Assembly: GCF_018130215.1 (NCBI RefSeq)
Contig: NZ_JAFCKQ010000010.1
Coordinates: 62,001 to 126,000 of the forward strand
Direction of reading: 5' to 3'
DNA: 64,000 bases
From: Bradyrhizobium jicamae
GTDB taxonomy: Bacteria; Pseudomonadota; Alphaproteobacteria; Rhizobiales; Xanthobacteraceae
Positions 44,563 to 54,400 of the stretch are shown here, piece by piece; position 1 is the stretch's first letter, and the number at the start of each line of letters is the position of its first letter. The notes under the pieces are model-generated. The model was not told the DNA's origin, did no database searches, and was given only the letters and a program-made list of their open reading frames with translations. A program made the translations under genes and the position numbers.

Positions 44563-45267
44563 TCACGTTCCGAAATAAGCAGCGCGGATCGTCTCCTGAT
44601 CCACGTCATTGGGCCGTCCGCTCAACGTCACCCGGCCCTCCTGCAGGCAATAGAAGCGATCGGCGGCCCGCAGGGCGCGCGCGATGTCCTGCTCGACCAG
44701 CACGACGGCCGTGCCGCCGGCACGGATCTGCGGCAGCATGCGATAGATGTCCTCGACCACGATCGGCGCGAGGCCGAGGCTGATCTCGTCGCACAAGAGC
44801 ACCGACGGATTGGACATCAGCGCACGGCCGATCGCCACCATCTGTTGCTGACCTCCCGACAGCGCCGTGACGGCGCCGCGCCGCCGCTCCTTCAGCACCG
44901 GGAACATGCGGTAGACCGCGGCCAGATCCCACGGTGTGGTGCGTTCGCCGCCATAGGCACCGATCAGAAGGTTCTCCTCGACGCTGAGCGATGGAAACAG
45001 CTGCCGTCCTTCCGGGACCAGCGCGAGGCCAAGCCGCACGATGCTGGCAGCCGGCGCGTCGCCGATCGGACGCCCGCTGAAGCGGATGGAATCGGGGCGA
45101 TTGCGCACCAGCCCGGCCAGCGATTTGAGCATTGTCGACTTGCCGGCACCGTTGGCGCCGATCACGGCGACCGCCTCGCCCTCACGCAGTTCGAAATCGA
45201 TCCCGAACAGCGCCTGGAAATCGCCATAGAATGCGTCGAGCGCGGTCACGTCGAGGAGCGCGGTCAT
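44563..45267 (-). CDS. livF: Branched-chain-type ABC transporter ATPase LivF, second system
   Basis: 234-residue ATPase. Walker A GANGAGKST at 37-45, canonical signature ALSGGQQQMVAIGRAL, and Walker B VLLCDEISLGLAP. ATG 45267 overlaps the livG stop by 4 bases. In this operon the order is livK-livG-livF-livH-livM, different from the first system (livK-H-M-G-F), so the two sets did not arise by recent duplication. Confidence 0.9.
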   Translation of the reverse strand: MTALLDVTALDAFYGDFQALFGIDFELREGEAVAVIGANGAGKSTMLKSLAGLVRNRPDSIRFSGRPIGDAPAASIVRLGLALVPEGRQLFPSLSVEENLLIGAYGGERTTPWDLAAVYRMFPVLKERRRGAVTALSGGQQQMVAIGRALMSNPSVLLCDEISLGLAPIVVEDIYRMLPQIRAGGTAVVLVEQDIARALRAADRFYCLQEGRVTLSGRPNDVDQETIRAAYFGT

Positions 45268-45977
45268 GCCGGCACGCCCATGTAGATGGTCTCGACCTCA
45301 CGCGAGCGCATCACCTCTCCAGGCACGCCCTGGGCCACGACCTTGCCGAAGTTCAGCACCACGAGCCGTTGCACCACGGCGAGCAGTGCATGCACCACGT
45401 GCTCTATCCAGATGATGCCGACGCCTTCGGCATGGATGGTGCGGATTGTCTCGACCAGTTCGTGGCATTCGGCTTCGGTGAGCCCGCCCGCGATCTCGTC
45501 GAGCAACAGCGTGCGGGGCCTCGTCGCCAGCGCCCGCGCCAGTTCGAGCCGCTTGCGGTCGAGCAGTGGAAGGCTGCCGGCCAGCCGGTTCGCCTTGGCC
45601 TCGAGGCCGGTCAGGTCGAGCATGCGCCCGCAATGCTGGATCGCATCCGCCTCCGACAGCCCACCGCCGAAAAGGGCTGCCACCGCGAGATTCTCGAACA
45701 CCGACAGATGATCGAAAGGTTGCGGGATCTGGAACGAGCGGCCGATGCCGGCGCGGCAGCGCGCCTCGGGCGACAGGTTGGTGATGTCGACACCGTCGAG
45801 GACGATGCGGCCGGAGTTCGGCCGCAGCAGCCCGGTGATCAGGTTGAACAGCGTCGATTTGCCGGCGCCGTTCGGCCCGATCACCCCGAGCGCCTCGCCC
45901 GACGCGAGTGTGAGATCGATCGCGTCGGCGACGACGATGGCGCCAAACGTCTTGGAGATTGCGCGAAGTTCGAGCAT
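45264..45977 (-). CDS. livG: Branched-chain-type ABC transporter ATPase LivG, second system
   Basis: 237-residue ATPase. Walker A GPNGAGKST at 34-42; Walker B TLLLDEIAGGLTEAECHELV. The signature region is degenerate (LPLLDRKRLELARAL). ATG 45977 (MLELRAISKTFG) preferred; ATGs at 45992 and 46031 are in frame. It follows livK by 78 bases. Confidence 0.88.
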   Translation of the reverse strand: MLELRAISKTFGAIVVADAIDLTLASGEALGVIGPNGAGKSTLFNLITGLLRPNSGRIVLDGVDITNLSPEARCRAGIGRSFQIPQPFDHLSVFENLAVAALFGGGLSEADAIQHCGRMLDLTGLEAKANRLAGSLPLLDRKRLELARALATRPRTLLLDEIAGGLTEAECHELVETIRTIHAEGVGIIWIEHVVHALLAVVQRLVVLNFGKVVAQGVPGEVMRSREVETIYMGVPA

Positions 45978-46055
45978 GTTCGCCCACCGCATGGTTTCGT
46001 CCGGGAGGAGATGCGCGGCAATGACGCGCATCTCGGGAAGCGCGGCCGGCCGTCG

Positions 46056-47399
46056 CTAGCTCAGGGCCTGCATGTCGCCGCCGAGCGGAATCTGCGGCGC
46101 GAGCTTGTTGTCCGTAATCACCATGTCGTATTTGTCGCCGTTGAGCCGCCACTGGCCGCCGACCAGCGGCGTCTTGGCGACGTTCTTCGCCGCAAAGGGT
46201 GGCACCGCGCTGGAGCCGAACGCGACCTGGCCGACGATGGTGTCGAGCTTGGTGGCACCGATCGCCTTTGCCAGCGCCGATCCGTCGGTCGGATCGCCGG
46301 AGCGCTTGACGGCGTCGATTGCGACCTCGAACAGCGAATGGACGAAGCCGATCGGCTGGGTCCATTGCTTGCCGGAGGCCTGCTCATACCCTCGCGCGAG
46401 TTCGGCCGCGCTGACGCCGCTCAGACTCGACTTGTAGGGATGTGTCGGCGTCCACCACACCTCTGTGGAGATGTTGTTGCCACCCTTGCCGAGTGCCTGC
46501 ACCGAGGCCGGAAACAGCAGCGCCTTGGCGACCGAGACGACCTTCGGCTTCAACCCCTTCTGCCGCGACTGGTTCCAGAACGTGGTGAAGTCGGGCGGAA
46601 TGATCACGCCGGTGATGACCTCCGCATCGGCGCCGCGGAAGGCGGCGATCTGAGAGCTGAAATCGTCGGTGAGGTTCTGGAAGCGGCCGGGATCGGTGAG
46701 CTTGAATCCCTGCTTGGCCAGCACCGGCGGGAAACCGATCGTGGTATCGCCCCAGGCATTGCCGTCGGCGTCGTTCGGGAACAGCGCGCCGACCGACTTG
46801 TTGGTCGCGACCTGGCTCCACATGCTGGTGAAGACGCCGATGACATCCTCGAGGCCCCAGAAATAGTGGAAGGTGTATTCGAAGGGCTTCCAGCTCTTGG
46901 GATCGCCGGGATTGGCCTGCCGGCCGATGAAGTTGGTCTGCCAGGGTGCAACGGTGGAGATGCACGGCACCTGCTCGAGCTCACATTGCGTCGCCACCGG
47001 ATTGTTGGTTTCGGGCGTGGCGCCGACCACGATCAGCCCGACATTGTCGCGGGTGATCAACTCCTTGGCGACCTCGGCAGCGCGGTTCGGATTCGACTGG
47101 CTATCCTTGGCGATCACCTCGACCGGATAGGTCTGCGATCCGACCTTGACGCCGTCCTTGATGTACTTGCGGAACTCGCCGAGCACGAAATCATCGGCTT
47201 CGGCGAAGGCGGCGAGCGGGCCGCTCTTCGGCGAGACATAGCCGATCCTGATCGGCTTGTTGCCGGCGCGCACGACCGGCGCAAACAACGTCGTCGTGCC
47301 TGCGGCGGCCAGGCCACCGGCGATACCCTGCAACACGCGGCGGCGGTCGAAAGACGTAGCGTTCAATAGGTCCTTGGCGTTCAACAGGTCCTTGCTCAT
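46056..47399 (-). CDS. ABC transporter substrate-binding protein, second Liv system
   Basis: 447-residue periplasmic receptor. A twin-arginine-like RRRVLQGIAGGLAAAGTTTL follows an unusual N-terminal repeat (KDLLNAKDLLNA). The mature fold begins NKPIRIGYVSPKSGPLAAFAE; VVGATPETNNP and PCISTVAPWQTNF line the ligand pocket region, with several aromatic residues (FEYTFHYFWGLE) that would suit a ring compound. The gene lies between the TfdB-like hydroxylase and livG on the same strand. Ligand inferred as aromatic from context only. Confidence 0.88.
   Translation of the reverse strand: MSKDLLNAKDLLNATSFDRRRVLQGIAGGLAAAGTTTLFAPVVRAGNKPIRIGYVSPKSGPLAAFAEADDFVLGEFRKYIKDGVKVGSQTYPVEVIAKDSQSNPNRAAEVAKELITRDNVGLIVVGATPETNNPVATQCELEQVPCISTVAPWQTNFIGRQANPGDPKSWKPFEYTFHYFWGLEDVIGVFTSMWSQVATNKSVGALFPNDADGNAWGDTTIGFPPVLAKQGFKLTDPGRFQNLTDDFSSQIAAFRGADAEVITGVIIPPDFTTFWNQSRQKGLKPKVVSVAKALLFPASVQALGKGGNNISTEVWWTPTHPYKSSLSGVSAAELARGYEQASGKQWTQPIGFVHSLFEVAIDAVKRSGDPTDGSALAKAIGATKLDTIVGQVAFGSSAVPPFAAKNVAKTPLVGGQWRLNGDKYDMVITDNKLAPQIPLGGDMQALS
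47358..47393. repeat. 18-bp tandem duplication in the receptor gene start
   Basis: Two copies (47358-47375 and 47376-47393), 16 of 18 bases equal, encode KDLLNA twice directly after the start codon. Looks like a recent in-frame slippage duplication in the signal-peptide n-region. Confidence 0.7.
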
Positions 47400-47476
47400 T
47401 TTCCCTCCTCGCTCACGCGCCGGTTTTCACGCGGCTGCCGTTCATTTCGTTCTGAAGACGGTCGGTTGGCGCCGCG

Positions 47477-49267
47477 CTACGCGGCGGCGACCGACTGCGC
47501 TTGCGCCTCCGCGCCGCGGCCGAGGATCCGGCCGAACACCTCGGTCAGGAGGTCGGCGGCATTCGCCACGGCGTTTTTTGCGCGCCATGCGACATACATG
47601 TCCGGGCGAACCAGCACGCAGCCGTCTTCGTCCACTTCGCTCTGGCGGTACCAATCGGCGTAGATGTCGAGCGCGTCGCAGCCTTGCGGGCCGATCGTCA
47701 CCACGTCCACCGGCAGGCCATAGGCCTTCTCGACCGCGGCAGCAGCGGTCCTCCAGCCATCACCGCCGATGCCGGTGAGCAGCGTGAAACGTCCCTTGCC
47801 GGCGAGATCGAGGGTCGACTTGCGCTGGCCTTGATGCTCGACCCAGACATGCGGCAGATGCGCGCCGGGCCAGGTGGTCGCCTGATAATAGAGCTCATGA
47901 TCGCGGGTGAACGCCGGCATCGGCGTCCCGTCGGACACCACGGCCGTCGACCCGTAACGCTGATTCATCTCGACGCCGTGGCAGTTGAACTCGTAGCTCT
48001 TGTTGGCGATCGCGTCATAGAGTTTCTTGCGCCGCGCCTTGCCTTCTGTCGTCGACGCCTTGCGCGCTGCAATCGCCTTGCGGGCCTCGACTGGATCGGT
48101 CGATGCCAGCAGCCCGACCGCCTCGAAGATCGGCGGGAAATCGCCGATGCTCTTGTTGGCGCGGGTCACGATCTGCTCGCCGACCGGCTGGCGCTCGGCC
48201 GAATAGCTCTCGAGCAGCGACGGTGCAGCGTGGCCTTCGAGCACCAGCTTGAGCTTCCAGCAGAGATTGTAGGCGTCCTGGATCGACGTGTTGGAGCCGA
48301 GGCCGTTGGTCGGCGGATGGCGGTGCACGGCATCGCCGGCGCAGAACACCCGGCCCGACGAATAGCGCCCCGCATACATCTCGTTCACGGTCCAGGTCGA
48401 GGTCGAGGTGACCTTGACGTCGAGGGTCTCGTCACCGACGAGATTGCGCACGATCGAGATGGCTTCGTCGTTGCTGAGCTTACGCTCGCCGTGCTCGATG
48501 TCGTAGCCCCAGATGATCAGCCATTCGTTCCACGGCCGCACCATCCGGATCAGGCCGGCACCGATGCCGCCGATCTGCGCGCCCGGCTGCAGCACCCAGT
48601 AGAGCACGCTCGGCCGGTGCGCGACGTATTTGCTGAGGTCCGCCTGCACGATGATGTTCATGCTGCCGGCACGACCCATCTGGCCTTCCATCGGAAGGCC
48701 GATCACCTCGGCCACCCGGCTGCGGCCGCCATCCGCGCCGATCAGATATTTGGCGCGGATCTGGTAGCTCTCGCCCGACAGCCTGTCCTTCACCGTCGCG
48801 GTCACGCCGTCGGCGTCCTGCACCAGATCGAGGAACTCGGTGTTGAATCGCAGCGCGGTGCCACGCTGGCCCGCGGCCTCGATCAGGATCGGCTCGAGGT
48901 AATTCTGCGGCAGATCGCAGATGCGGGTGGGGCTCGCAAGATCATAGTCCGCCTTGCGCGACGGATGATTGCCCCACGAATAGAGTCGGCCGAACTCCTC
49001 GCCGGCGAGGCTTTCGCAGAACACGTTGTTGGCCATCAGATGCTGCGGCACGGCCTGCGCGACCGCTTTCTCCTCGAGGCCGAGATCGCGCAACACCTCC
49101 ATCGCGCGCTGGTTGGTGATGTGGGCGCGCGGCGTATCGGCCAGCCAGCCGTATCTGGTGATCAGGATGTGCTTGACGCCGTACATTCCGAGCAGCGCCG
49201 CCGACGTTGCGCCGGCCGGGCCGCTGCCGACGACAAGAACGTCGGTCTCGATGAGTTTGCTCGTCAT
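47477..49267 (-). CDS. FAD-dependent phenol hydroxylase, TfdB (2,4-dichlorophenol hydroxylase) type
   Basis: 596-residue flavoprotein monooxygenase, same length as TfdB. FAD motif GSGPAGA at 14-20, TPRAHITNQRAMEVLRDLGLE, LASPTRICDLPQNYLEPIL, the DG motif LIGADGGRSRV, MGRAGSMN, AHRPSVLYWVLQPGA, and the second FAD motif GRVFCAGDAVHRHPPTNGLG near 306-325 match TfdB-type enzymes closely. It would ortho-hydroxylate a phenol with NAD(P)H. ATG 49267 has GGGAGAGG before it. It is 61 bases after the dioxygenase, so the hydroxylated product is likely its substrate. Confidence 0.88.
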   Translation of the reverse strand: MTSKLIETDVLVVGSGPAGATSAALLGMYGVKHILITRYGWLADTPRAHITNQRAMEVLRDLGLEEKAVAQAVPQHLMANNVFCESLAGEEFGRLYSWGNHPSRKADYDLASPTRICDLPQNYLEPILIEAAGQRGTALRFNTEFLDLVQDADGVTATVKDRLSGESYQIRAKYLIGADGGRSRVAEVIGLPMEGQMGRAGSMNIIVQADLSKYVAHRPSVLYWVLQPGAQIGGIGAGLIRMVRPWNEWLIIWGYDIEHGERKLSNDEAISIVRNLVGDETLDVKVTSTSTWTVNEMYAGRYSSGRVFCAGDAVHRHPPTNGLGSNTSIQDAYNLCWKLKLVLEGHAAPSLLESYSAERQPVGEQIVTRANKSIGDFPPIFEAVGLLASTDPVEARKAIAARKASTTEGKARRKKLYDAIANKSYEFNCHGVEMNQRYGSTAVVSDGTPMPAFTRDHELYYQATTWPGAHLPHVWVEHQGQRKSTLDLAGKGRFTLLTGIGGDGWRTAAAAVEKAYGLPVDVVTIGPQGCDALDIYADWYRQSEVDEDGCVLVRPDMYVAWRAKNAVANAADLLTEVFGRILGRGAEAQAQSVAAA

Positions 49268-49328
49268 GATCCTCTCCCTGGTCGTCTTGTCGATTGTGGT
49301 CGTCATTCCACGCACGAGGCGCGCGGGT

Positions 49329-50234
49329 TCATTCCGCGGCCGACATCATCGGCTGCGGCACAAGGCCTGTGCCGGGCTTCATCTGGAACTCGTAGGACAT
49401 CAGGTGCCATGGGCCGGCGACCTGCTCGCCGTTCGGCAGGGCCGGGTCGCTGCGCGGCTCGACGCGCGCGACGAGTTCATCCTTGACGCCGAACACGACG
49501 TCGCTCCGCAAGTACGCGTCGCCATCGAGGAACACGTGGGTGATCAGCGGCTCGTAACCCCTGGCCTTGACCAGGAAATGGACGTGCGCGGGGCGCATCG
49601 GGTGACGCTTCGTGGCGGTTATCAGATCGCCGACGGGACCATCGGTCGGGATCGGATAGCTGCACGGCAGGATGGTGCGGAACGAGAAGCGGCCGTCGCA
49701 ATCGGTGACGAAGCGGGCGCGCAGCGATGGACCATGGGTCGCGTAATCGGACTTTTGCGAATCGTAGAAGCCGTCCTCATCCGCGTGCCAGACGTCGATC
49801 TCGGCGCCCGCGAGCGGATTGCCGGCCAGATCGGTGACGCGGCTCCGCACGAACATCGGCTCGCCGTCGATGCCTTCGGAGATGTCGGCACCGTGCGGCG
49901 TCTCGCGATGCTCGCCGACATAGAACGGTCCGAGCACCGTCGTCTCGGTCGCGCCCTCGCGCTCGCGGTGATTGACCGCGTCGACCAGCATGGAGACGCC
50001 GAGCACGTCGGAAAGCAGGATGAACTCCTGGCGCAGCGGCGTGCAGGTCTGCCCGGTGCGGGTCAGCAACTCGATCGCCTGATTCCATTCCTCGAAGGTC
50101 AACCCGGTGCGGCGCACCAGATCGTGCAGCGACTTGACGGTCTCCTCGATCAGGAACTTGAGCCGTGCATCGGGCGTGCTGGCGAAGCTGCGGAGCACCT
50201 CGTCGGTGAGGTCATGCTCGCTGAAATTGGCCAT
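49329..50234 (-). CDS. Intradiol dioxygenase, hydroxyquinol 1,2-dioxygenase type
   Basis: 301-residue non-heme Fe(III) ring-cleavage enzyme. Predicted iron ligands Y157 (GFYDSQ), Y193 (SYPIPTDGPVG), H217 and H219 (RPAHVHF). The extended N-terminal helical domain (LTFEEWNQAIELLTRTGQ, LSDVLGVSMLVDAVNH) and VLGPFYVG are features of the hydroxyquinol/chlorocatechol/catechol group; overall it reads most like hydroxyquinol 1,2-dioxygenase. ATG 50234 is preferred over 50240 by its spacing from GGGAG. First gene of the phenol operon, preceded by AraC-type direct repeats. Confidence 0.86.
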   Translation of the reverse strand: MANFSEHDLTDEVLRSFASTPDARLKFLIEETVKSLHDLVRRTGLTFEEWNQAIELLTRTGQTCTPLRQEFILLSDVLGVSMLVDAVNHREREGATETTVLGPFYVGEHRETPHGADISEGIDGEPMFVRSRVTDLAGNPLAGAEIDVWHADEDGFYDSQKSDYATHGPSLRARFVTDCDGRFSFRTILPCSYPIPTDGPVGDLITATKRHPMRPAHVHFLVKARGYEPLITHVFLDGDAYLRSDVVFGVKDELVARVEPRSDPALPNGEQVAGPWHLMSYEFQMKPGTGLVPQPMMSAAE

Positions 50235-50311
50235 CGGCATTTCTCCCAGGCCGGCGAACCGGCGATCTTGGTCTGTTGGGAGAAGGCTAGCTTCGGGAGG
50301 CCGTGGCGAGC

Positions 50312-50353
50312 CTGCACGAAACCGGAGAAAATCTGCACAAAACCGGAAAAATC
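50312..50353. promoter_or_regulatory. Two 21-bp direct repeats, probable AraC-family operator
   Basis: CTGCACRAAACCGGARAAA occurs at 50312 and again at 50333, exactly 21 bases (two helical turns) apart, with only a few differences per unit. It lies 78-120 bases before the dioxygenase start and just after the AraC gene. Spacing and direct orientation are what AraC/XylS activators bind. Confidence 0.7.
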
Positions 50354-50409
50354 ATCGACCCCGGGGGGATGCGGCGGAGATGCTCACGCATCCGGTCGAT
50401 TGTCCCTCG

Positions 50410-51297
50410 CTAATGGCTGCGACGGTAACGCCCGGGCGTCACACCGGTGAAGCGGCGGAACATGCGGGTGAGGTGCTCCTGGTGGGAAAAGCCGCAGGCG
50501 AGCGCGATGTCGGCGAGGCTCTGCGTCTCGTCGCCGAGCAACGTCCTGGCGCGCTCGATCCGGAGGTTGAGCACGTATTGATACGGCGAAACGCCGCTGG
50601 TCGCCTTGAATAGCCGCACGAAATACTCGGTGCTGCGGCCGCAGAGCTCAGCCAGCTGGTCAAGCCGGATATCGGTATCGAGATGAGCTTCGACGAAGTC
50701 GCGGATGCGCTGCATCTGCCGGGCGCTGAGCCGGTTCGGGTGCTTGCCGGCTTCCGGGGACGGCTTGTGGAAATTGATGGCGATGAAGCGGTTGGCGATG
50801 GCCTGCGCGATCGGATCGACGAACAGCGACGAAGCCGGCAGGCCGCCGGTGATGGTGTCGCCGATCGCCGCGGCAAGATGCTCGAGCACCGCATCCTGAT
50901 CGCCGAGCATCGGCGCGAGCCCACCGATCAGGCTGGACGCGCCCTCGCGCTCCACGAACAGGTCGGACCGCAGATAGATATGCGTGGATTCGAGCGGCTC
51001 TCGCAGCACCACGTTGCAGGCTTGTCCCGCCGGCAGGAAGAACACGCCGCCGCGCGGGATGTGCCGGGTGACCGACTTGCCGTCGACCACGTAGGTGATG
51101 TCGACCGGGCCGCCGCGATGCAGCACCATCAGATTGTCGGAGAGTGCATGGAAATGCCCGTCAAAGGGCCGCTCGCGCTGCACCGAGGCGAATGCCGTCG
51201 ACCAGCCGAGCCCCTCGCTCGAGCCACGGAAATCGGCCTGGAAGCGGTCCAGGATCCCGTGCGTCTCCCGGACCCCAAAAGTCGAATTCACCTGCAT
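50410..51297 (-). CDS. AraC-family transcriptional regulator
   Basis: About 295 residues. The N-terminal cupin-like sensor (DNLMVLHRGGPVDITYVVDG, RHIPRGGVFFLPAGQ) is followed by two C-terminal helix-turn-helix units: LDQLAELCGRSTEYFVRLFK and LADIALACGFSHQEHLTRMFRRFTG. ATG 51297 chosen; TTG at 51309 is a weaker start. It is directly upstream of the dioxygenase-hydroxylase-transporter operon, with the operator repeats in between, and is probably its activator. It could also influence CYP102 next door. Confidence 0.88.
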   Translation of the reverse strand: MQVNSTFGVRETHGILDRFQADFRGSSEGLGWSTAFASVQRERPFDGHFHALSDNLMVLHRGGPVDITYVVDGKSVTRHIPRGGVFFLPAGQACNVVLREPLESTHIYLRSDLFVEREGASSLIGGLAPMLGDQDAVLEHLAAAIGDTITGGLPASSLFVDPIAQAIANRFIAINFHKPSPEAGKHPNRLSARQMQRIRDFVEAHLDTDIRLDQLAELCGRSTEYFVRLFKATSGVSPYQYVLNLRIERARTLLGDETQSLADIALACGFSHQEHLTRMFRRFTGVTPGRYRRSH

Positions 51298-51461
51298 CCG
51301 ACAGACCAAGGATTCGAGGGGGTTGATACCTTTCGAGTGAAACCCAACGGCTACCGATTTTCAATACGACCGATCCGCAGCAGGCCGGCTGATCCCGACA
51401 GCCATGCTGCAACGCAACAACAATCCGGAGCCCCGCCGCACCGACCGGCAAGACGGTCCGC

Positions 51462-54400
51462 CTAGCCGCCCGCCCAGACGTCGAGCACGTAACGGTTCGT
51501 CGCGCCCATCTCCTCGATCCAGCGCGCCGCGGCGGTCTCATCCGCGCCGGTCCGTTCGCGATGGATCGACGTCAACGTCGCCTTGACGTCCGGCTCCATC
51601 TTGCCGCCGTCACCGCAGACATAAATGATCGCGCCCTGCTGGATCAGGTCCCAGACCCGATCCTTCTCGGCAGCGAGGAGATGCTGCACATAGGTCTTCG
51701 GCCCGTCGGCGCGCGAGAACGCGGTGTGGAGATCCGCGAGACCATCAGCCGCGAACGCCTTCAGTTCGTCGGCGTAGATGAAATCCTGCTCGGGGTGGCG
51801 GCAGCCGAAGAACAGCATTGCCGGTCCGAGCACCGCGCCGTTCGCCTTTCGGGCGGCGCGCTCCTCGAGGAAGCCGCGGAACGGTGCGAGCCCCGTGCCC
51901 GGCCCGATCATGATGATCGGCACCGCATTGTCATCCGGCAGGCGGAAGCCCGCCTTGGTCTCTTTCACAGTGGCGTGGATTGTATCGCCGGCGCGGCGGC
52001 GCGCCAGATAGTTCGAGCAGACGCCCTTGTAGATGCCGCGGCCCGAGCTTGCCGGCGCCTCGACCACGCCGACCGTGACGCTGCAGCGCTTTGCTTCGTT
52101 CGCCGGTGACGACGAGATCGAGTAGTAGCGCGCCGCCAGCAGCGAGAGCATTTCGAGGTAGAGGTGGAACGGCAGCTCGCAGGCGGGATGTTCCTCCAGC
52201 AGGTCGAATACCGATTTGCGCCTGCCCAGTACCTCGCTGCGGTATCGCTCCGTGGCAGCCACGTCGTCGCCGACATAGGCCATCAGCTTCGGCTTGGTCA
52301 CCGGGCAGCGGGTCTGCTCGGCCATGATCTGGATCTGCTTGCGGGTCGCGACCTGCTGCAGCTCGACGAATTCGGTGAGCAGTCGTCCGACCGACACCGC
52401 ATTGCCGACCGGCAGTTGCGCGCGACGGCCCTCGGAGACCTGAAGCTTGATCTGGTCGGCCGGCAGGAAACCGAACCGCCGTGCGACGGAATCGACCAAG
52501 GTCGGGTCGTTGCGCGGCACCACACTGAGATGGTCGCCGACGCGATAGGACAGCCCCGCCGGCAGCTCGACCTCGATGTGGCGGGTCGACCTGTCGGACG
52601 GGTTGGCGCCCGCCTTGTTCTGCAGCTCGTTGTTGACCAGCACCTTCATCGGCACCGCGCCGCCCTGGGCGACGATGGTGTTGACTGCGCCCTGCGCCAC
52701 CGGCTCGATCGCGTAGAGCGGCTCGTCTTCGGCGGTACGGGTGAAATTCCAGTCGATGCCGAACTCCTTGGTCGCGACCTTGGCGGCCTCCGGGAACCAT
52801 TTCTGGAACTGGCCGTCGAGATCGCTGCGCGCATCGCCCTCACCGCGCGGGTAGACGGCGCGCGCGCCATGCGCGGCGAGTTGCTCGTCGATGAAGCGCG
52901 GCACCGACTGGTAGGTCGCCGCCCAATCGCTGTTGCCGCAGCCGAACACGGCGTAGCGCACTTTTGCGAAGGCATCCTTCGGCAGATCGCCGCCGAGCCA
53001 TTTGACGAACTGCGTGGCGTTGTCGGGCGCCGCGCCGTTGTACGAGGCGCAGATGATCAGCACGCCGCCCTCCTCCGGCAGCTTGCCGACGTAATCATCG
53101 AGCGGCCCAAGGTGGGTGGCAAAGCCGTTGATCTCCGACAGGTCGGCCATCCGGGTCGCCAGTTCCTCGGCCGAGCCGAGGTTGGAGCCGTACAGCACCA
53201 GCATCGGCGTGTTGTGGCCCGGGCGCGTGGCCGGCGCGCGCGGCGCCTTGGGCGCGGCAGCAGCCATGCCAGCGCCGCCGGCGAATGCGCCGCGATCCTT
53301 GTCATCACGTGGCCGCACCTTGATCTTGAAGCCGTCGGGCTTGACCGTCAGCGTCTCCTTCAGATGCATCTGGTAGCGGTGCACGTCGATCAGCCTGAAG
53401 CGCTGCAGGATCATGCCGATCGCGAGCGCCGCCTCGTGCATCGCAAAGCCGCGACCGATGCAGGCGCGCTGGCCGTTGCCGAACGGCTTCCAGGCATTGA
53501 CCGGGCGGCCGGCTTCGGCCTCGCGGCTGAAATTCTCGGGATCGAACTTGTCGGGATTGGGACCCCAGACGCTCGGGTCGCGGTGCAGCGCCATCACCAG
53601 GACGGTGACGAAGGTGTTCTTCCTCAGCTTGTACTTGCCGCCGATAGTCTCGTCATTGAGCGGCGCGATACCATAGGCCGGCGCCGGCGGCCACAGCCGC
53701 AGCGCCTCCTTCAGGCATTGCGTGACATAGGTGAGCTGCGTGACCTGCTGATAGGTCGGCTTGGCGTCGATGTCGGGACCGAGGACCCGGTCGACCTCCT
53801 CATAGGCCTTCTTCAGGATCTCGGGATGCTTCAGCAGCGCGTAGATCGTGCACGACAACAGGCCCGAGGTGGTCTCGTGGCCCGCGATCAGGAATGTGTT
53901 GATCTGGTAGCGGATGTTGACGTCGTCGAGCTGCTCGCCGGTGGCGCGGTCGACGCCGGTCATCATCGCCGCCAGCATGTCCTTCTTGTCGTCGGTCCCG
54001 GCCGTATTGCCACGCCGCTCCGCGATGATCTCGTCGACCATCTTGTTCATGAAGGCGACGTCTTCGGTCAGCGTCTTGCGCCGCTTCTGCATCCACAGGC
54101 CTTCGAGCGGCAGGCCGCGGGTCATCATGATGGTTTCGAGCGAGCGCACCAGCGACTCCACGAAGGGATGGTAGTCGCGGCGATAGAAGGAGTTGAAGCG
54201 GTAGTCGAAGCCGCACAGCCCGATGGTGTCGAGGGTGAGCGCCGTCATGTCGTGGACGACATCGATCTCCTCGTCGGCATTCAGCCGCTCCCATTTCTTG
54301 ACCAGCTGCTCGGCGATGTCGACCATGCTCGGATGGTAGGACTGCATGGCGCGGTTGCCGAACGGCTGCATCAGGATGTTGTGCGCCTTGCTCCAGTTCG

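Noticed and set aside
45132..47369. A 745-codon plus-strand open frame opposite livG and the receptor gene
   Set aside because: Composition and lack of any motif mark it as a shadow; the minus-strand genes carry all family motifs.
47477..50234. Naming the hydroxylase and dioxygenase tfdB and tfdC of a 2,4-D pathway
   Set aside because: No chloromuconate cycloisomerase, dienelactone hydrolase or 2,4-D oxygenase is present, and the dioxygenase looks more like a hydroxyquinol enzyme.
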